Origin: Streptomyces platensis
GTDB lineage: Bacteria > Actinomycetota > Actinomycetes > Streptomycetales > Streptomycetaceae
Length of the DNA stretch: 64,000 nucleotides
Assembly: GCF_008704855.1 (NCBI RefSeq)
Contig: NZ_CP023691.1
Location: forward strand, 1,736,001 to 1,800,000
Direction of reading: 5' to 3'
Shown here: positions 37,491 through 47,004 of the stretch, in pieces
Layout of the letters: each line of letters starts with the position of its first letter
Position numbering within the stretch: the stretch's first letter is position 1
Notes under the pieces: generated by a model
What the model saw: the letters and a program-made list of their open reading frames with translations, nothing else
What the model was told of the DNA's origin: nothing
Database searches by the model: none
Position numbers and translations under genes: made by a program

Positions 37491-38687
37491 TCATGACGAG
37501 TACGCGCTGTTCTCGTGGACGTAGTCGGCCGTGAGGTCGTTGGCCCAGATGACCGCGGACTCGGTGCCAGCGGCGAGGTCGGCCGTGATGCGGACCTCCC
37601 GGTAGCGCATGTCGACCAGCTCGCGGTCCTCGCCCACGGAGCCGTTCTTGCAGACCCAGACGCCGTTGATGGCGACGTTCAGCTGGTCGGGCTCGAAGAC
37701 GGCGGACGTGGTGCCGATGGCGGAGAGCACCCGCCCCCAGTTGGGGTCCTCGCCGTGGAGGGCGCACTTGAGGAGGTTGTTACGGGCGATGGAGCGGCCG
37801 ACCTCGACCGCGTCGTCCTCGCTGGCCGCGCCGACGACCTCGATCCTGATGTCCTTGCTGGCGCCCTCGGCGTCCCCGATCAGCTGCCGGGCGAGGTCGT
37901 CGCAGACCGCGCGCACCGCCTCGGCGAAGTCGTCGGCGGCCGGGACGACGCCGGAGGCGCCGGAGGCGAGCAGCAGCACCGTGTCGTTGGTCGACATACA
38001 GCCGTCGGAGTCGACCCGGTCGAAGGTGGTACGGGTGGCCGCGCGCAGCGCCGTGTCGAGGTCGGCCGACGGCACATCCGCGTCGGTGGTCAGCACGACG
38101 AGCATGGTGGCCAGGCCCGGGGCGAGCATGCCGGCGCCCTTGGCCATACCGCCGACGGTCCAGCCGTCCTTGGTGACGACAGCGGTCTTGTGCACGCTGT
38201 CGGTGGTCTTGATGGCGATGGCGGCCTTCTCACCGCCGTGCGGGCTGAGTTGGGCGACGGCCTTGTCGACGCCGGGCAGCAGCTTGTCCATCGGGAGCGG
38301 GACGCCGATCAGGCCCGTCGAGCAGACCGCGATCATGCCGGCGTTGTGCCCGCCGGTCTCGTCGTACCCCGCGGTGTTCAGCGACGCGGCGACCTTCTCC
38401 GCGGTGGCGTGGGTGTCCTGGAAGCCCTTGGGGCCCGTACAGGCGTTGGCGCCGCCGGAGTTGAGGACGACGGCGGTGAGCTCTCCGCTCTTCAGTACCT
38501 GTTCCGACCAGAGCACCGGCGCCGCCTTGACGCGGTTGGAGGTGAAGACACCGGCGGCGGCGGTCCGGGGCCCGGTGTTCACCACGAGGGCGAGGTCCGG
38601 ATTCCCGCCGCTGCCATTGGCAAGAGGGGCTTTGATCCCGGCCGCGATGCCCGCCGCCGTGAATCCCTGTGCTGCCGTCACGCTCAC
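37491..38687 (-). CDS. argJ: bifunctional glutamate N-acetyltransferase
   Basis: 398 residues. The self-cleavage site is in KGAGMLAPGLATML, where the Thr becomes the new N-terminus of the beta chain. NSGGANACTGPKGFQDTHAT and the C-terminal NLLKCALHGEDPNWGRVLSA are diagnostic. It moves the acetyl group from acetylornithine back to glutamate, closing the acetyl cycle. It is 64 bp after argC and 73 bp ahead of argB. Confidence 0.97.
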   Translation of the reverse strand: MSVTAAQGFTAAGIAAGIKAPLANGSGGNPDLALVVNTGPRTAAAGVFTSNRVKAAPVLWSEQVLKSGELTAVVLNSGGANACTGPKGFQDTHATAEKVAASLNTAGYDETGGHNAGMIAVCSTGLIGVPLPMDKLLPGVDKAVAQLSPHGGEKAAIAIKTTDSVHKTAVVTKDGWTVGGMAKGAGMLAPGLATMLVVLTTDADVPSADLDTALRAATRTTFDRVDSDGCMSTNDTVLLLASGASGVVPAADDFAEAVRAVCDDLARQLIGDAEGASKDIRIEVVGAASEDDAVEVGRSIARNNLLKCALHGEDPNWGRVLSAIGTTSAVFEPDQLNVAINGVWVCKNGSVGEDRELVDMRYREVRITADLAAGTESAVIWANDLTADYVHENSAYSS

Positions 38688-38751
38688 TGCATGTCCTCCG
38701 TCGCTTCTCCGGTCCCGCCGGTCCCGCCGTGCTGCCCCGTGCCGTTGCGGG

Positions 38752-39832
<1,081 letters not shown>

Positions 39833-40034
39833 TGGCGGTGAGGCGACCCCGCGAGGCGGAGCAGTGACCGGGATTTTTCGTGGGCGAACGAGCACGCCGG
39901 TTGGCGAATCTTGGACTCGTAACGCTGCGTTGCGATCAGTTCCAAAGGGCGACCCTCCCTGCCGGCCGGGTGGTGCCGTTGCGGGTGTGGGCCTGGTAGT
40001 CCCTTGCGCGACAGCTCGCTGATCTGGGGGCGTG

Positions 40035-40211
40035 ATGGCGGCAAGGGGGTTCTTCCGGATCGCGCAGGGCAGGCGGGTCGCACTCAACGGGATCACGTGG
40101 ACGATCGAAGATGCCCACGGCCGGCTCGGCCGACTCGTCCTCGTGGATGACGAAGGGCACGCGGAGACTCGCTCCCCGAGTGCCGTTTCGCCGAGCCGCA
40201 TTCACCGATGA
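40035..40211 (+). pseudogene. probable transposase/integrase N-terminal remnant
   Basis: A 58-codon frame with a GGGGG ribosome site reads GRRVALNGITWTIEDAHGRL followed by RLVLVDDEGHAE, then ends where the convergent epoxide hydrolase gene ends. That pattern (V-x-L-x-G-x-x-W-x-I... LVDDEG) recalls the N-terminal beta domain of Mu/TniA-type transposases common in the genus. The catalytic part is absent. The unusual base composition of the 200 bp to its left fits an old element end. The assignment is tentative. Confidence 0.4.
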
Positions 40212-41374
40212 GCGGCCAGCACTGCCGCGAGACCTTCTTGCAGGTCCTTGACGAAATACTCGGGAACCTCCAGCGACGGGAAATGTCCCCCGCTTTCGGG
40301 CGACCTCCATCGGACGATCTGCCGGTACCGCTCCTGCGCCCAGGGGCGCGGACACTTCTCGATGTCGCGGGGATACATACTGATTGCTGACGGGACGTCG
40401 ACCCGGAGTTCCGGGTCCAGCGAGTTGTGGCTTTCGTAGTAAATGCGGGCCGCCGAAGCGCCGGTCCGCGTCAGCCAATACAGGGTGACGTCGTCGAGAA
40501 TCCTGTCTCTGGTAATCGTCTCGAACGGGCTGTCTTCCGTATCTGACCACTCAGCGAACTTGTCAAGGATCCAGGCAAGAAGCCCGACCGGTGAGTCGAC
40601 GAGCGAGTAGCCGATGGTCTGCGGTCGGGTCGCCTGCTGCTTCGCGTACGCCGCGCGGTGGCGCCAGAAATCGCGGGTTTCCTCGGTCCACTTGCGCTCG
40701 ACCGCTGTCAGCCCGTCCGTTGTCAACCCGGGCGGCGCCTCCGCGAACAATGTGTGGATGCCGAGCACGTGCGCCGGGAACCTGCCACCGAGAACCGTGG
40801 TGATATTCCCTCCCCAGTCGCCGCCGTGGGCCACGAACTTGCTGTAGCCGAGCCGTCCCATCAGTTCCACCCATGCGGCCGCGATCTTTTCGGTTCCCCA
40901 CCCGGTGGTGGCCGGCTTGTCGCTGTAACCAAAGCCTGGTAGCGACGGGACCACGACGTGGAACGCCGGCGCGTCCGCATCTTTCGGATCCGCCAGCTCG
41001 TCCACTACATCGATGAACTCGGCAATGCTGCCTGGCCAGCCGTGCGTCAAGATCAGAGGAGTGGCATCTGCCCGTGCGGATCGGCGGTGCAGGAAGTGGA
41101 TTCCCAGATCATCAATCGTCGTGCGGAACTGGCCGATCCGGTCAAGGCGCTCTTCGAATGAACGCCAGTTGTACCCGGTGCGCCAGTAGTTCACGACATC
41201 GATGAGGTCGGCGAGCGGAACGCCCTGTTCCCATCGACGAGCGCCGGGCCCGGCGCGATAGACCGTCTCGGCCTCCGGCAGCCGCGCCGCGGCCAGTCGC
41301 GCGCGCAGATCGCCGAGGTCAGCGTCGGTTGCGTGGGCTTCAAATGCTTGCACGTCGCTGGTTGGACGGGGCAT
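40202..41374 (-). CDS. epoxide hydrolase (EHN-type alpha/beta hydrolase)
   Basis: 390 residues. The N-terminal EHN region (residues 10-115, WRTGYNWRSFEERLDRIGQF) precedes the hydrolase core with the oxyanion motif ILTHGWPGSIAEF, the nucleophile elbow HGGDWGGNI (Asp) and the catalytic His in SGGHFPSLEVPEYF. It should open epoxides or act as a related hydrolase on a small hydrophobic substrate. Codon use is less GC-rich than that of its neighbours, which suggests recent acquisition. It is divergent from the CGNR regulator, whose two operator-like repeats lie between them. Confidence 0.9.
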   Translation of the reverse strand: MPRPTSDVQAFEAHATDADLGDLRARLAAARLPEAETVYRAGPGARRWEQGVPLADLIDVVNYWRTGYNWRSFEERLDRIGQFRTTIDDLGIHFLHRRSARADATPLILTHGWPGSIAEFIDVVDELADPKDADAPAFHVVVPSLPGFGYSDKPATTGWGTEKIAAAWVELMGRLGYSKFVAHGGDWGGNITTVLGGRFPAHVLGIHTLFAEAPPGLTTDGLTAVERKWTEETRDFWRHRAAYAKQQATRPQTIGYSLVDSPVGLLAWILDKFAEWSDTEDSPFETITRDRILDDVTLYWLTRTGASAARIYYESHNSLDPELRVDVPSAISMYPRDIEKCPRPWAQERYRQIVRWRSPESGGHFPSLEVPEYFVKDLQEGLAAVLAAHR

Positions 41375-41395
41375 CAGGCCTCCTAGCCATCGCGG

Positions 41396-41475
41396 AACCG
41401 GCCACGACCCATCACGAACCGGCTAAGGCGGTTCTAGCAGTTCTCCAAGCCATGCCGCAACCAGCTAAGGTGGTT
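41396..41475. promoter_or_regulatory. tandem operator repeats between epoxide hydrolase and CGNR genes
   Basis: Two 17-bp boxes, AACCGGCTAAGGCGGTT (41417-41433) and AACCAGCTAAGGTGGTT (41459-41475), each a near-palindrome with AACC/GGTT ends, start exactly 42 bp apart. A half-site AACCGGC begins at 41396, exactly 21 bp before the first. The second box lies 2 bases before the CGNR start codon. Spacing by whole helical turns suggests cooperative binding of one regulator. Confidence 0.6.
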
Positions 41476-41477
41476 CC

Positions 41478-42053
41478 ATGCGTGCTGGATTCCCTGACTT
41501 CCGCCTCGGTGCCGTGCTGGCGACCAGCTTCACGGGGACTCTGTCGGAGCGTCATGGCGACGCCGTGGAGCGCATTCCCACGCCGCAGCGACTCGTCGAC
41601 TGGCTGGCGGTGAGCGGCCTCGCCGTGGACTCCTGCACCGCTGCCCAGCTCGACCTCGCCCGGGAACTGAGGGAGTCGATTCACGCCGCCGCGACAGCAG
41701 CCGCGGTCCAGGACGCTCTCCCTGCATCTGCTGTCCACGTCATCAATGAATGCAGCGCTCAGGGGCGGGCCGCAGCGATCCTGACGCCCGAGGGCAAGCG
41801 GCGATGGCGGCTCAGCTCGGCTTCCTGCGTGGAAGATGCCCTCGGCGTGATCGCCGCCGACGCGATCAGCATCATCGCAGGCGAACGAGACGGAAAATTG
41901 GCCCTGTGCGCATCGCCGACCTGCCAAGCCGCCTTCTTCGACACCAGCCAAAGCCGCACCCGGAAATGGTGCGACATGAACACATGCGGGAATCGTCAGA
42001 AGAAAGCGCGCTTCAACGCCAACCAGCGTAAAAACCCCAGATCAGCGGAGTGA
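41478..42053 (+). CDS. CGNR zinc-finger regulator
   Basis: 191 residues. The N-terminal part is the ABATE-like helical domain found in this family. The C-terminal zinc finger reads CASPTCQAAFFDTSQSRT, then KWCDMNTCGNRQKKARF, with four cysteines and the CGNR signature. These proteins are thought to be stress or ligand responsive transcription factors. It probably controls the divergent epoxide hydrolase and itself through the adjoining repeats. The start codon is preceded by an operator, not a ribosome site, so the transcript may be leaderless. Confidence 0.9.
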   Translation: MRAGFPDFRLGAVLATSFTGTLSERHGDAVERIPTPQRLVDWLAVSGLAVDSCTAAQLDLARELRESIHAAATAAAVQDALPASAVHVINECSAQGRAAAILTPEGKRRWRLSSASCVEDALGVIAADAISIIAGERDGKLALCASPTCQAAFFDTSQSRTRKWCDMNTCGNRQKKARFNANQRKNPRSAE

Positions 42054-42196
42054 CTGATCGGCGATGAGCCGGCAGACCGCTCACATCGCGGTGAACGCGT
42101 CCCGCGCAACGCTCATCGAGGCCACCCGGCCCCCACCCCGCCCCACACGACCGCCGCCCCCACCAGGGGCGGCGTATCCGTGCCCGTGCCCGTAGC

Positions 42197-42388
42197 TCAG
42201 GCGTGCTGGGGGATCTCGTTCTTCAGGGAGGACCTGATCTGTTCGCGTAGTTCCGGGCTGTCGGTGTGGCCGTGGACGGAGACGGCGTGCTCGGCGGCGG
42301 CGCGGACGACTTCCTCTTCCTCGCCGGTGATGACGAGGGTGCAGTTCATCTCGCTCGGGTAGTCCCGGCAGTCGACCTTCTTTCGCAT
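42197..42388 (-). CDS. DUF1059-family small protein
   Basis: 63 residues: MRKKVDCRDYPSEMNCTLVI followed by an acidic TGEEEEVV helix and HAVSVHGHTDSPELREQI. The conserved Cys-x-DYP and the HGH motif mark DUF1059. The Cys and His residues could bind metal. The function is unknown. The ATG at 42388 is preceded by AGGAGG-like bases. It is divergent from the methyltransferase gene. The longer frame upstream is a shadow of that gene. Confidence 0.88.
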   Translation of the reverse strand: MRKKVDCRDYPSEMNCTLVITGEEEEVVRAAAEHAVSVHGHTDSPELREQIRSSLKNEIPQHA

Positions 42389-42511
42389 GGTGCACCTCCT
42401 GCTCTTCCTCCAGTGTCGGCCGGTCGCGGCCACCGGCCGTATACGGCGAATCCCGTATGGCGCCCGGGGTGGCGGGGCTGTTGCAGTGAAAAGGACGAGG
42501 AGGTGAGAGCC

Positions 42512-43600
42512 ATGGCGACGTCCTCCGGTGTCGGCTCGGGCGGGGCTCTGGATCAGGAGCGGGTGCAGGCGTTCCTGGAGCGAGTGATCACCGACAGCGG
42601 GGCCGCGGTCGCCGGTCTGTGCACCTCGCTCGGTGACCGGCTCGGCCTGTACACAGCCATGGCCGGTGCCGGGCCGCTCACCTCCGCGCAGCTCGCCGCC
42701 CGTACCGGGCTGGTCGAGCGCTATGTCCGCGAGTGGCTGGCCGCGCAGGTCGCCGGCGAGTACGTCAGCTACGCGCCGGACACCGACACCTACCTGCTGC
42801 CCGCCGAGCACGCCGCGGTCCTGGCGGACCCGGAACTGCCCACGTACGCGGCGGGCTTCTTCACCGCGATGCAGGCGCTCTACGCCACCGAGGACGCCCT
42901 GATGGAGGCCTTTCGTACCGGTGAGGGCGTCGGCTGGGAGGAGCACAGCACGGCGCTGTTCGCCGGTACCGCGAAGTTCTTCCGCCCCGGCTACGCGGCC
43001 GCCCTGGTCCCGGAGTGGCTGGCCGCGCTGGAGGGGGTGCGGGAGAAGCTGGAGCGCGGGGCGCGCGTCGCGGACGTCGGATGCGGCTACGGCTACTCCA
43101 CGACGCTGATGGCGCGGGCCTTCCCCCGGTCGCAGTTCCACGGCTTCGACTTCCACCGCCCGTCCATCGAGGCCGCCCGTGGCATCGCGGACGAGGAGGG
43201 GCTGGCCGACCGGGTCAGCTTCGAGGTCGCCACCGCCCAGGACTACCCGGGCGAGGACTTCGACCTGATCACCTTCTTCGACTGTCTGCACGACACCGGC
43301 GACCCGGGCGGTGCGCTGCACCACGCCGAGGAAGCGCTGGCCGACGGCGGGACCTGCATGGTCGTCGAGCCGAACGCCTCGGCGAACGCCCAGGAGAACG
43401 CCCACCCCGTCGGCCGGGCACTGACCGCCGCCTCGGTCGCCGTCTGTCTGCCGTCCGCGCTGGCCCAGCACGGTCCGCGGGCACTGGGAAACCACGCGGG
43501 TGAGGAGACCATGCGGGAGATCGCCGACGAGGCCGGACTCCACCACTGGCGACTCGCCGCCGAGAGCCCCCTCAACCGCGTCTATGCCGTCGGGCGTTAA
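42512..43600 (+). CDS. SAM-dependent methyltransferase with winged-helix N-terminus
   Basis: 362 residues. The first 100 resemble a winged-helix dimerisation domain (LTSAQLAARTGLVERYVREW). The Rossmann core has VADVGCGYGYSTTLMARAFP, FHGFDFHRPSIEAA and LITFFDCLHDTGDPGGAL. It has the layout of the Rv2258c-type class I methyltransferases. The substrate is unknown. The ATG at 42512 has GGAGG six bases earlier; the longer frame overlaps the DUF1059 promoter. Confidence 0.9.
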   Translation: MATSSGVGSGGALDQERVQAFLERVITDSGAAVAGLCTSLGDRLGLYTAMAGAGPLTSAQLAARTGLVERYVREWLAAQVAGEYVSYAPDTDTYLLPAEHAAVLADPELPTYAAGFFTAMQALYATEDALMEAFRTGEGVGWEEHSTALFAGTAKFFRPGYAAALVPEWLAALEGVREKLERGARVADVGCGYGYSTTLMARAFPRSQFHGFDFHRPSIEAARGIADEEGLADRVSFEVATAQDYPGEDFDLITFFDCLHDTGDPGGALHHAEEALADGGTCMVVEPNASANAQENAHPVGRALTAASVAVCLPSALAQHGPRALGNHAGEETMREIADEAGLHHWRLAAESPLNRVYAVGR

Positions 43601-43613
43601 CGCGCCTGACGCG

Positions 43614-43642
43614 CCCGGCCGGTCTTCCCCCGGCCGGCCGGG
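43614..43642 (+). terminator. terminator of the methyltransferase gene
   Basis: A 9-bp GC stem (CCCGGCCGG and complement) with an 11-base loop, 13 bases past the stop. Confidence 0.55.
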
Positions 43643-43687
43643 TGGCCCTCATTTGACGGGCCCCCGCCCCCTCGGCACGCTGGACAT

Positions 43688-44437
43688 ATGAGCGCGGCCG
43701 CGGAGGCCGGCCTGCGACGCATTCTCGCCGTCGTGGACCTCCTGATCGATGCCGTCGACGAGGAAACCCTTGTTCCGGCACTGCTGCCGCTGCTGCTCGG
43801 CGCCGTTCCCGGCGACAGCATCATCTGGTCCCCCCGCGCCGGCACCGCCGACCAGCCGCTCACCCTGCCCCCCGGTCTGCTGACCCCGGACGTGCGGGTG
43901 GCGTTCGCCCGGGAGGCGGCGGCGGACTGCCTCGTCACCCACACCACCCTCGGCTCCGGCACCCCGATGCGGCGCTCGACGCTTCAGACCCGCGCCGAGT
44001 TCCACGCCCTCGCCGCGTACGCCGAGGTCTACCGGCCGTTCGGCGCCGAGCAGCAGCTCGCGATGTCGTTCCCCGCGGGGTACGCCGCCGGCCGGCCGCG
44101 GAAGGTCTGTGTGGCGATCAGCCGCAACGGCAGCGACTTCTCCGACGACGATGTGGCGGCCGCCGCCCTGCTGCGCACCCGGCTCAGCCATGTGCTCCAC
44201 CGGCTCGCCCCGCCGACGCCGCCGCCCTCCCTCGTCACCCGCCGCGAGTCGGCCGTACTCGCCCTGCTCGCCCGGGGCCTGACGAACCAGCAGATCGCCC
44301 GCCGGCTGGAGATCAGCCCGCGCACCGTCGACAAACACCTGGAACACGCCTACGCGAAACTGCGGGTGAGCAGCCGGGTCGAGGCGGCCAATGCCTGGCT
44401 GACGCGCGGGCGGACGGCGGTGCCGCTCGGGCCGTAG
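43688..44437 (+). CDS. LuxR-type response regulator-like transcription factor
   Basis: 249 residues. The C-terminal LuxR helix-turn-helix spans about 183-245: LVTRRESAVLALLARGLTNQ, then IARRLEISPRTVDKHLEHA. The N-terminal 170 residues form no recognised receiver; they may be a GAF-like sensor but no motif proves it. The start has a weak ribosome site. It follows the methyltransferase on the same strand after a hairpin, so it is likely transcribed separately. Confidence 0.85.
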   Translation: MSAAAEAGLRRILAVVDLLIDAVDEETLVPALLPLLLGAVPGDSIIWSPRAGTADQPLTLPPGLLTPDVRVAFAREAAADCLVTHTTLGSGTPMRRSTLQTRAEFHALAAYAEVYRPFGAEQQLAMSFPAGYAAGRPRKVCVAISRNGSDFSDDDVAAAALLRTRLSHVLHRLAPPTPPPSLVTRRESAVLALLARGLTNQQIARRLEISPRTVDKHLEHAYAKLRVSSRVEAANAWLTRGRTAVPLGP

Positions 44438-44564
44438 GGCGTGTCCGCGACGTCCCGCCCGGCCCGCGCCGCTCCCGCCGATGAGGTGCCGTTCCTGATG
44501 GACGGGTCGGGGCTGGCCGCCCTGGATCTCCAGCCGTAGCGGACGGGGCTCGCTCCCCCGCCGG

Positions 44565-44927
44565 TCAGCGGGGCAGGATGTGGCGCCGGTAGGTGACCAG
44601 GTTGTGGCGGACGCCGGTGACCTCCACGGTCAGATGGCGGTCCGGGCCGATGGGGAAGTGTGCCGTACAGCGCACCGCGTCGTACCGCACGGGCCGCAGG
44701 TCGCCGGAGCAGCGCACCGCGTCGGGCCCGTTGCGGAACGGCAGGGTGAGCTGGCCGCTGATCGTCCGGGCTATCTCGGTGCGCGGCACGGTGTGGGTGC
44801 CGCCGTCGACCTCGCTGGTGGCGTCGCGGGCGCGGAACCGGGCGGCGGTCAGCGCGAGCACGCCCGCCACGGCGAGGGCCGTGAGGAGACCGAGGAGCAG
44901 GACGCGCCGGGGCGGATGTGCGCTCAC
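44565..44927 (-). CDS. membrane-anchored DUF4333 protein
   Basis: 120 residues. One N-terminal span, VLLLGLLTALAVAGVLALTA, anchors a small outside domain with two Cys (VRCSGDLRPVRYDAVRCTAH), the DUF4333 hallmark. The Cys pair probably forms a disulfide. The function is unknown. It is 5 bp downstream of the next gene on the same strand, so the two are an operon. Confidence 0.82.
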   Translation of the reverse strand: MSAHPPRRVLLLGLLTALAVAGVLALTAARFRARDATSEVDGGTHTVPRTEIARTISGQLTLPFRNGPDAVRCSGDLRPVRYDAVRCTAHFPIGPDRHLTVEVTGVRHNLVTYRRHILPR

Positions 44928-44932
44928 CGCCG

Positions 44933-45637
44933 TCAGCTCCGGTCGCCGCGGGCGCGCCGGCGGCGGACCAGGGCGCCCCCGCCGGCCGCGGCCAGCAGCA
45001 CCACTCCGCCGAGCGCCGTGGCCGCCCGGCCGGAGCCGGCCGTGCCACCGAGGCCGGTGTCCGCGCCGCCCTGCGGGACGACCTCCGTGGCGTCACCGGA
45101 GACGACCATGGTGCCGGTGAGGGTGCGGCGGCCGTCGCCGGAGCCCTTTCCGCGCTGCGATCCGTCGGTGTCGCCGTGCTCCGTGCCGTCTGCCTCGCCG
45201 TATTCCCCGGTGCCGGCCCGGTCCGCTTCCGTGGCGCTCTGCCGGGCTCCGGACGCACCGCCGCAGGTGATGGTGACCTGGTACGAGCCGGGGGCGGTGC
45301 CCTCCGGCATGATCGCGCTGCCGCCCAGCCGGTCGTTCCGGGAGCTCAGCTGCATCGTGGGGATGTCCGCGCCGTCGAAGGTGGCCTGCGCGCTGTCGCC
45401 GGAGCAGGTGCCGCCGTCGTTCACGGAGAAGGTGCCGCCCGGTGCCACCGGGTCGGGCTCGACGACCACCGCCTGCGAGGTGTCCACGGCGGGGCCGGCC
45501 TCGGTGACGGTGTCGGTCACCGCGCCGGAGACGGCCTCGGTGGCGGCGTCCGCGCCGTCGCCGTCACCGAAGAGCAGGACGGACACCACCAGCGCGCCGG
45601 CCGCCAGGGCATACAGAGGAATGTGGCGTATGTGCAT
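44933..45637 (-). CDS. secreted, C-terminally anchored protein, unknown
   Basis: 234 residues. A signal peptide (IPLYALAAGALVVSVLLFG) leads to a domain with two Cys (GTCSGD and TITCGGASGAR) like a small immunoglobulin fold. Then comes a Gly/Asp/Thr-rich stretch, and a C-terminal span (AATALGGVVLLAAAGGGAL) ending in RRRRARGDRS. That tail looks like a sortase-type anchor, but there is no LPXTG. The start at 45637 is the first Met of the signal; its ribosome site is weak. It heads a two-gene operon with the DUF4333 gene. Confidence 0.75.
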   Translation of the reverse strand: MHIRHIPLYALAAGALVVSVLLFGDGDGADAATEAVSGAVTDTVTEAGPAVDTSQAVVVEPDPVAPGGTFSVNDGGTCSGDSAQATFDGADIPTMQLSSRNDRLGGSAIMPEGTAPGSYQVTITCGGASGARQSATEADRAGTGEYGEADGTEHGDTDGSQRGKGSGDGRRTLTGTMVVSGDATEVVPQGGADTGLGGTAGSGRAATALGGVVLLAAAGGGALVRRRRARGDRS

Positions 45638-45856
45638 AGACCGAGCGAAGCGCCCGCCCCGGCGGTGCGCACCTCGATGGTGTCCGCCGCCCGGGGCCAA
45701 CTGCCCCCGAAGGCGCCCGCCTTCCTGGTCTTTCCGCAGGTCAGACGGGTGCGTACGCCCCGGACGGCGGAACCCGGCGGCTGGGCTTTCCGGGTGGTGC
45801 GGCCGGGCGGCCAAGGCACGCCCCGGGCGGACGACGGCGGGTGACCGGGCGTCGGC

Positions 45857-46426
45857 TCACGCCTCCAGCAGGAGGTCCCACTTGCCGGACCGGCCGGTAA
45901 GGGTGGTCACCGAGAGCGGCTGGACGTCGATCCGCCAGTACGCGTGCGGCGGCGCCTTGAGCACATAGACCAGGGCAGCGCGGACGACGGCGGGTTCGGC
46001 GACCGCGAGCAGCCCGGCGGCGTCCTCGGCCGGCCGGGTGTCCAGCCAGCCGCCGATCCGGGTGATGAACTCCAGCAGCGACTCCCCGCCGTGCGGTGCG
46101 GAGCGCGGATCGGCCAGCCAGGCCTCCACGGCACGGGGTTCGGCGGCGGTCACCTCGCCCAGTGTGCGGCCGCGCCAGCGCCCCATGTCGCAGTCGCGCA
46201 GTGCCGGCTGGGCGAGCGGCCGGAGCCCGAGTGCCTCACCGGTCTGCCGGCAGCGGGCGGACGGCGAGCAGTAGCGGAGCTCGGCGGCAGCGAGCCGGCA
46301 CAGGACGGGGGCCGCCCGCTCCGCCTCGTGCCATCCGGCGGCGTCCAGCGGGCGGTCGTCGTCGAACCGGGTCTCCAGCAGGGTGGAGTTACGGGCCGCG
46401 GCGAGCAGCTTGAGTCGAACACTCAT
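45857..46426 (-). CDS. histidine-phosphatase-fold protein lacking catalytic histidines
   Basis: 189 residues with the overall pattern of phosphoglycerate-mutase-like phosphatases: LKLLAAARNST at the N-terminus, YCSPSARCRQTGEALG, CDMGRWRGRTLGEV and, near the end, LLAVAEPAVVRAALVYV. In active enzymes the first block is LxRHG and the last holds a second His (VSHxxVIR). Here both histidines are replaced (Ala and Glu), so it is probably not a phosphatase. It may bind a phosphate or act structurally. It is alone between two unrelated genes. Confidence 0.75.
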   Translation of the reverse strand: MSVRLKLLAAARNSTLLETRFDDDRPLDAAGWHEAERAAPVLCRLAAAELRYCSPSARCRQTGEALGLRPLAQPALRDCDMGRWRGRTLGEVTAAEPRAVEAWLADPRSAPHGGESLLEFITRIGGWLDTRPAEDAAGLLAVAEPAVVRAALVYVLKAPPHAYWRIDVQPLSVTTLTGRSGKWDLLLEA

Positions 46427-46469
46427 CCGCCGATGGTAAGAGCAGCAGCGCCCGTGTGGTCCCGGTTGA

Positions 46470-46922
46470 TCAGATATCGACAGGACCCGGGTCGATCAGC
46501 CCGAGGGTCATCCACTGCTCCGGGGAGACCAGGGTGCGGAAGCCGACCTTCTCGTACACCCCGTGGGCGTCCTGGGTGGAAAGCGTCAGCCGGCTCAGCC
46601 CGCAGGGCGTCAGATGGTCGGCGATGGCCTCGATCAGCGCGGTGCCCAGGCCCCTGCCGCGGTCGTCACGGCAGATGTAGACGTCGCAGAGCCAGGCGAA
46701 GGTGGCGTGGTCGGTGACCACCCGGGCGTACCCGGTCTGGCGGCCGGAACCGGAGGCGTACAGACCGAAGTTGAGCGAGCCCGCGACGGCACGGTCATGC
46801 AGCTCCCGGGGGCGGTCCACGGCCCAGTAGGCGTCGGTGGCGAGCCAGTAGTGGACCAGGTCGGCGTCCAGGCGGGCCGGGTCGGTGGAGATCTCGTAGC
46901 CGTCGAGGGCGTGATCATTCAT
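46470..46922 (-). CDS. GNAT-family N-acetyltransferase
   Basis: 150 residues, a single compact GNAT domain. The acetyl-CoA loop is DVYICRDDRGRGLGTALIEA, and DYWAVDRPRELHD-like sequence (YWLATDAYWAVDRPRELHD) is typical of the small-domain group with the pattern of sugar or amino-acid acetylases. The substrate is unknown. Ribosome site and codon use are normal. Confidence 0.87.
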   Translation of the reverse strand: MNDHALDGYEISTDPARLDADLVHYWLATDAYWAVDRPRELHDRAVAGSLNFGLYASGSGRQTGYARVVTDHATFAWLCDVYICRDDRGRGLGTALIEAIADHLTPCGLSRLTLSTQDAHGVYEKVGFRTLVSPEQWMTLGLIDPGPVDI

Positions 46923-47004
46923 GCCGGGAGGTTGGCAGAAGGGCGGGCCCGGCGTCGAACCGGTATACGAGGGGCGGGGCCGGGCCCGCCGCCCCTCCTC
47001 CCGG

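Noticed and set aside
45677..45844. Possible 55-codon plus-strand gene (MVSAARGQLPPKAPAFLVFP...)
   Set aside because: GC in third positions is high, but there is no ribosome site, no family, and the region is the promoter of the neighbouring minus-strand gene. Kept only as a note.
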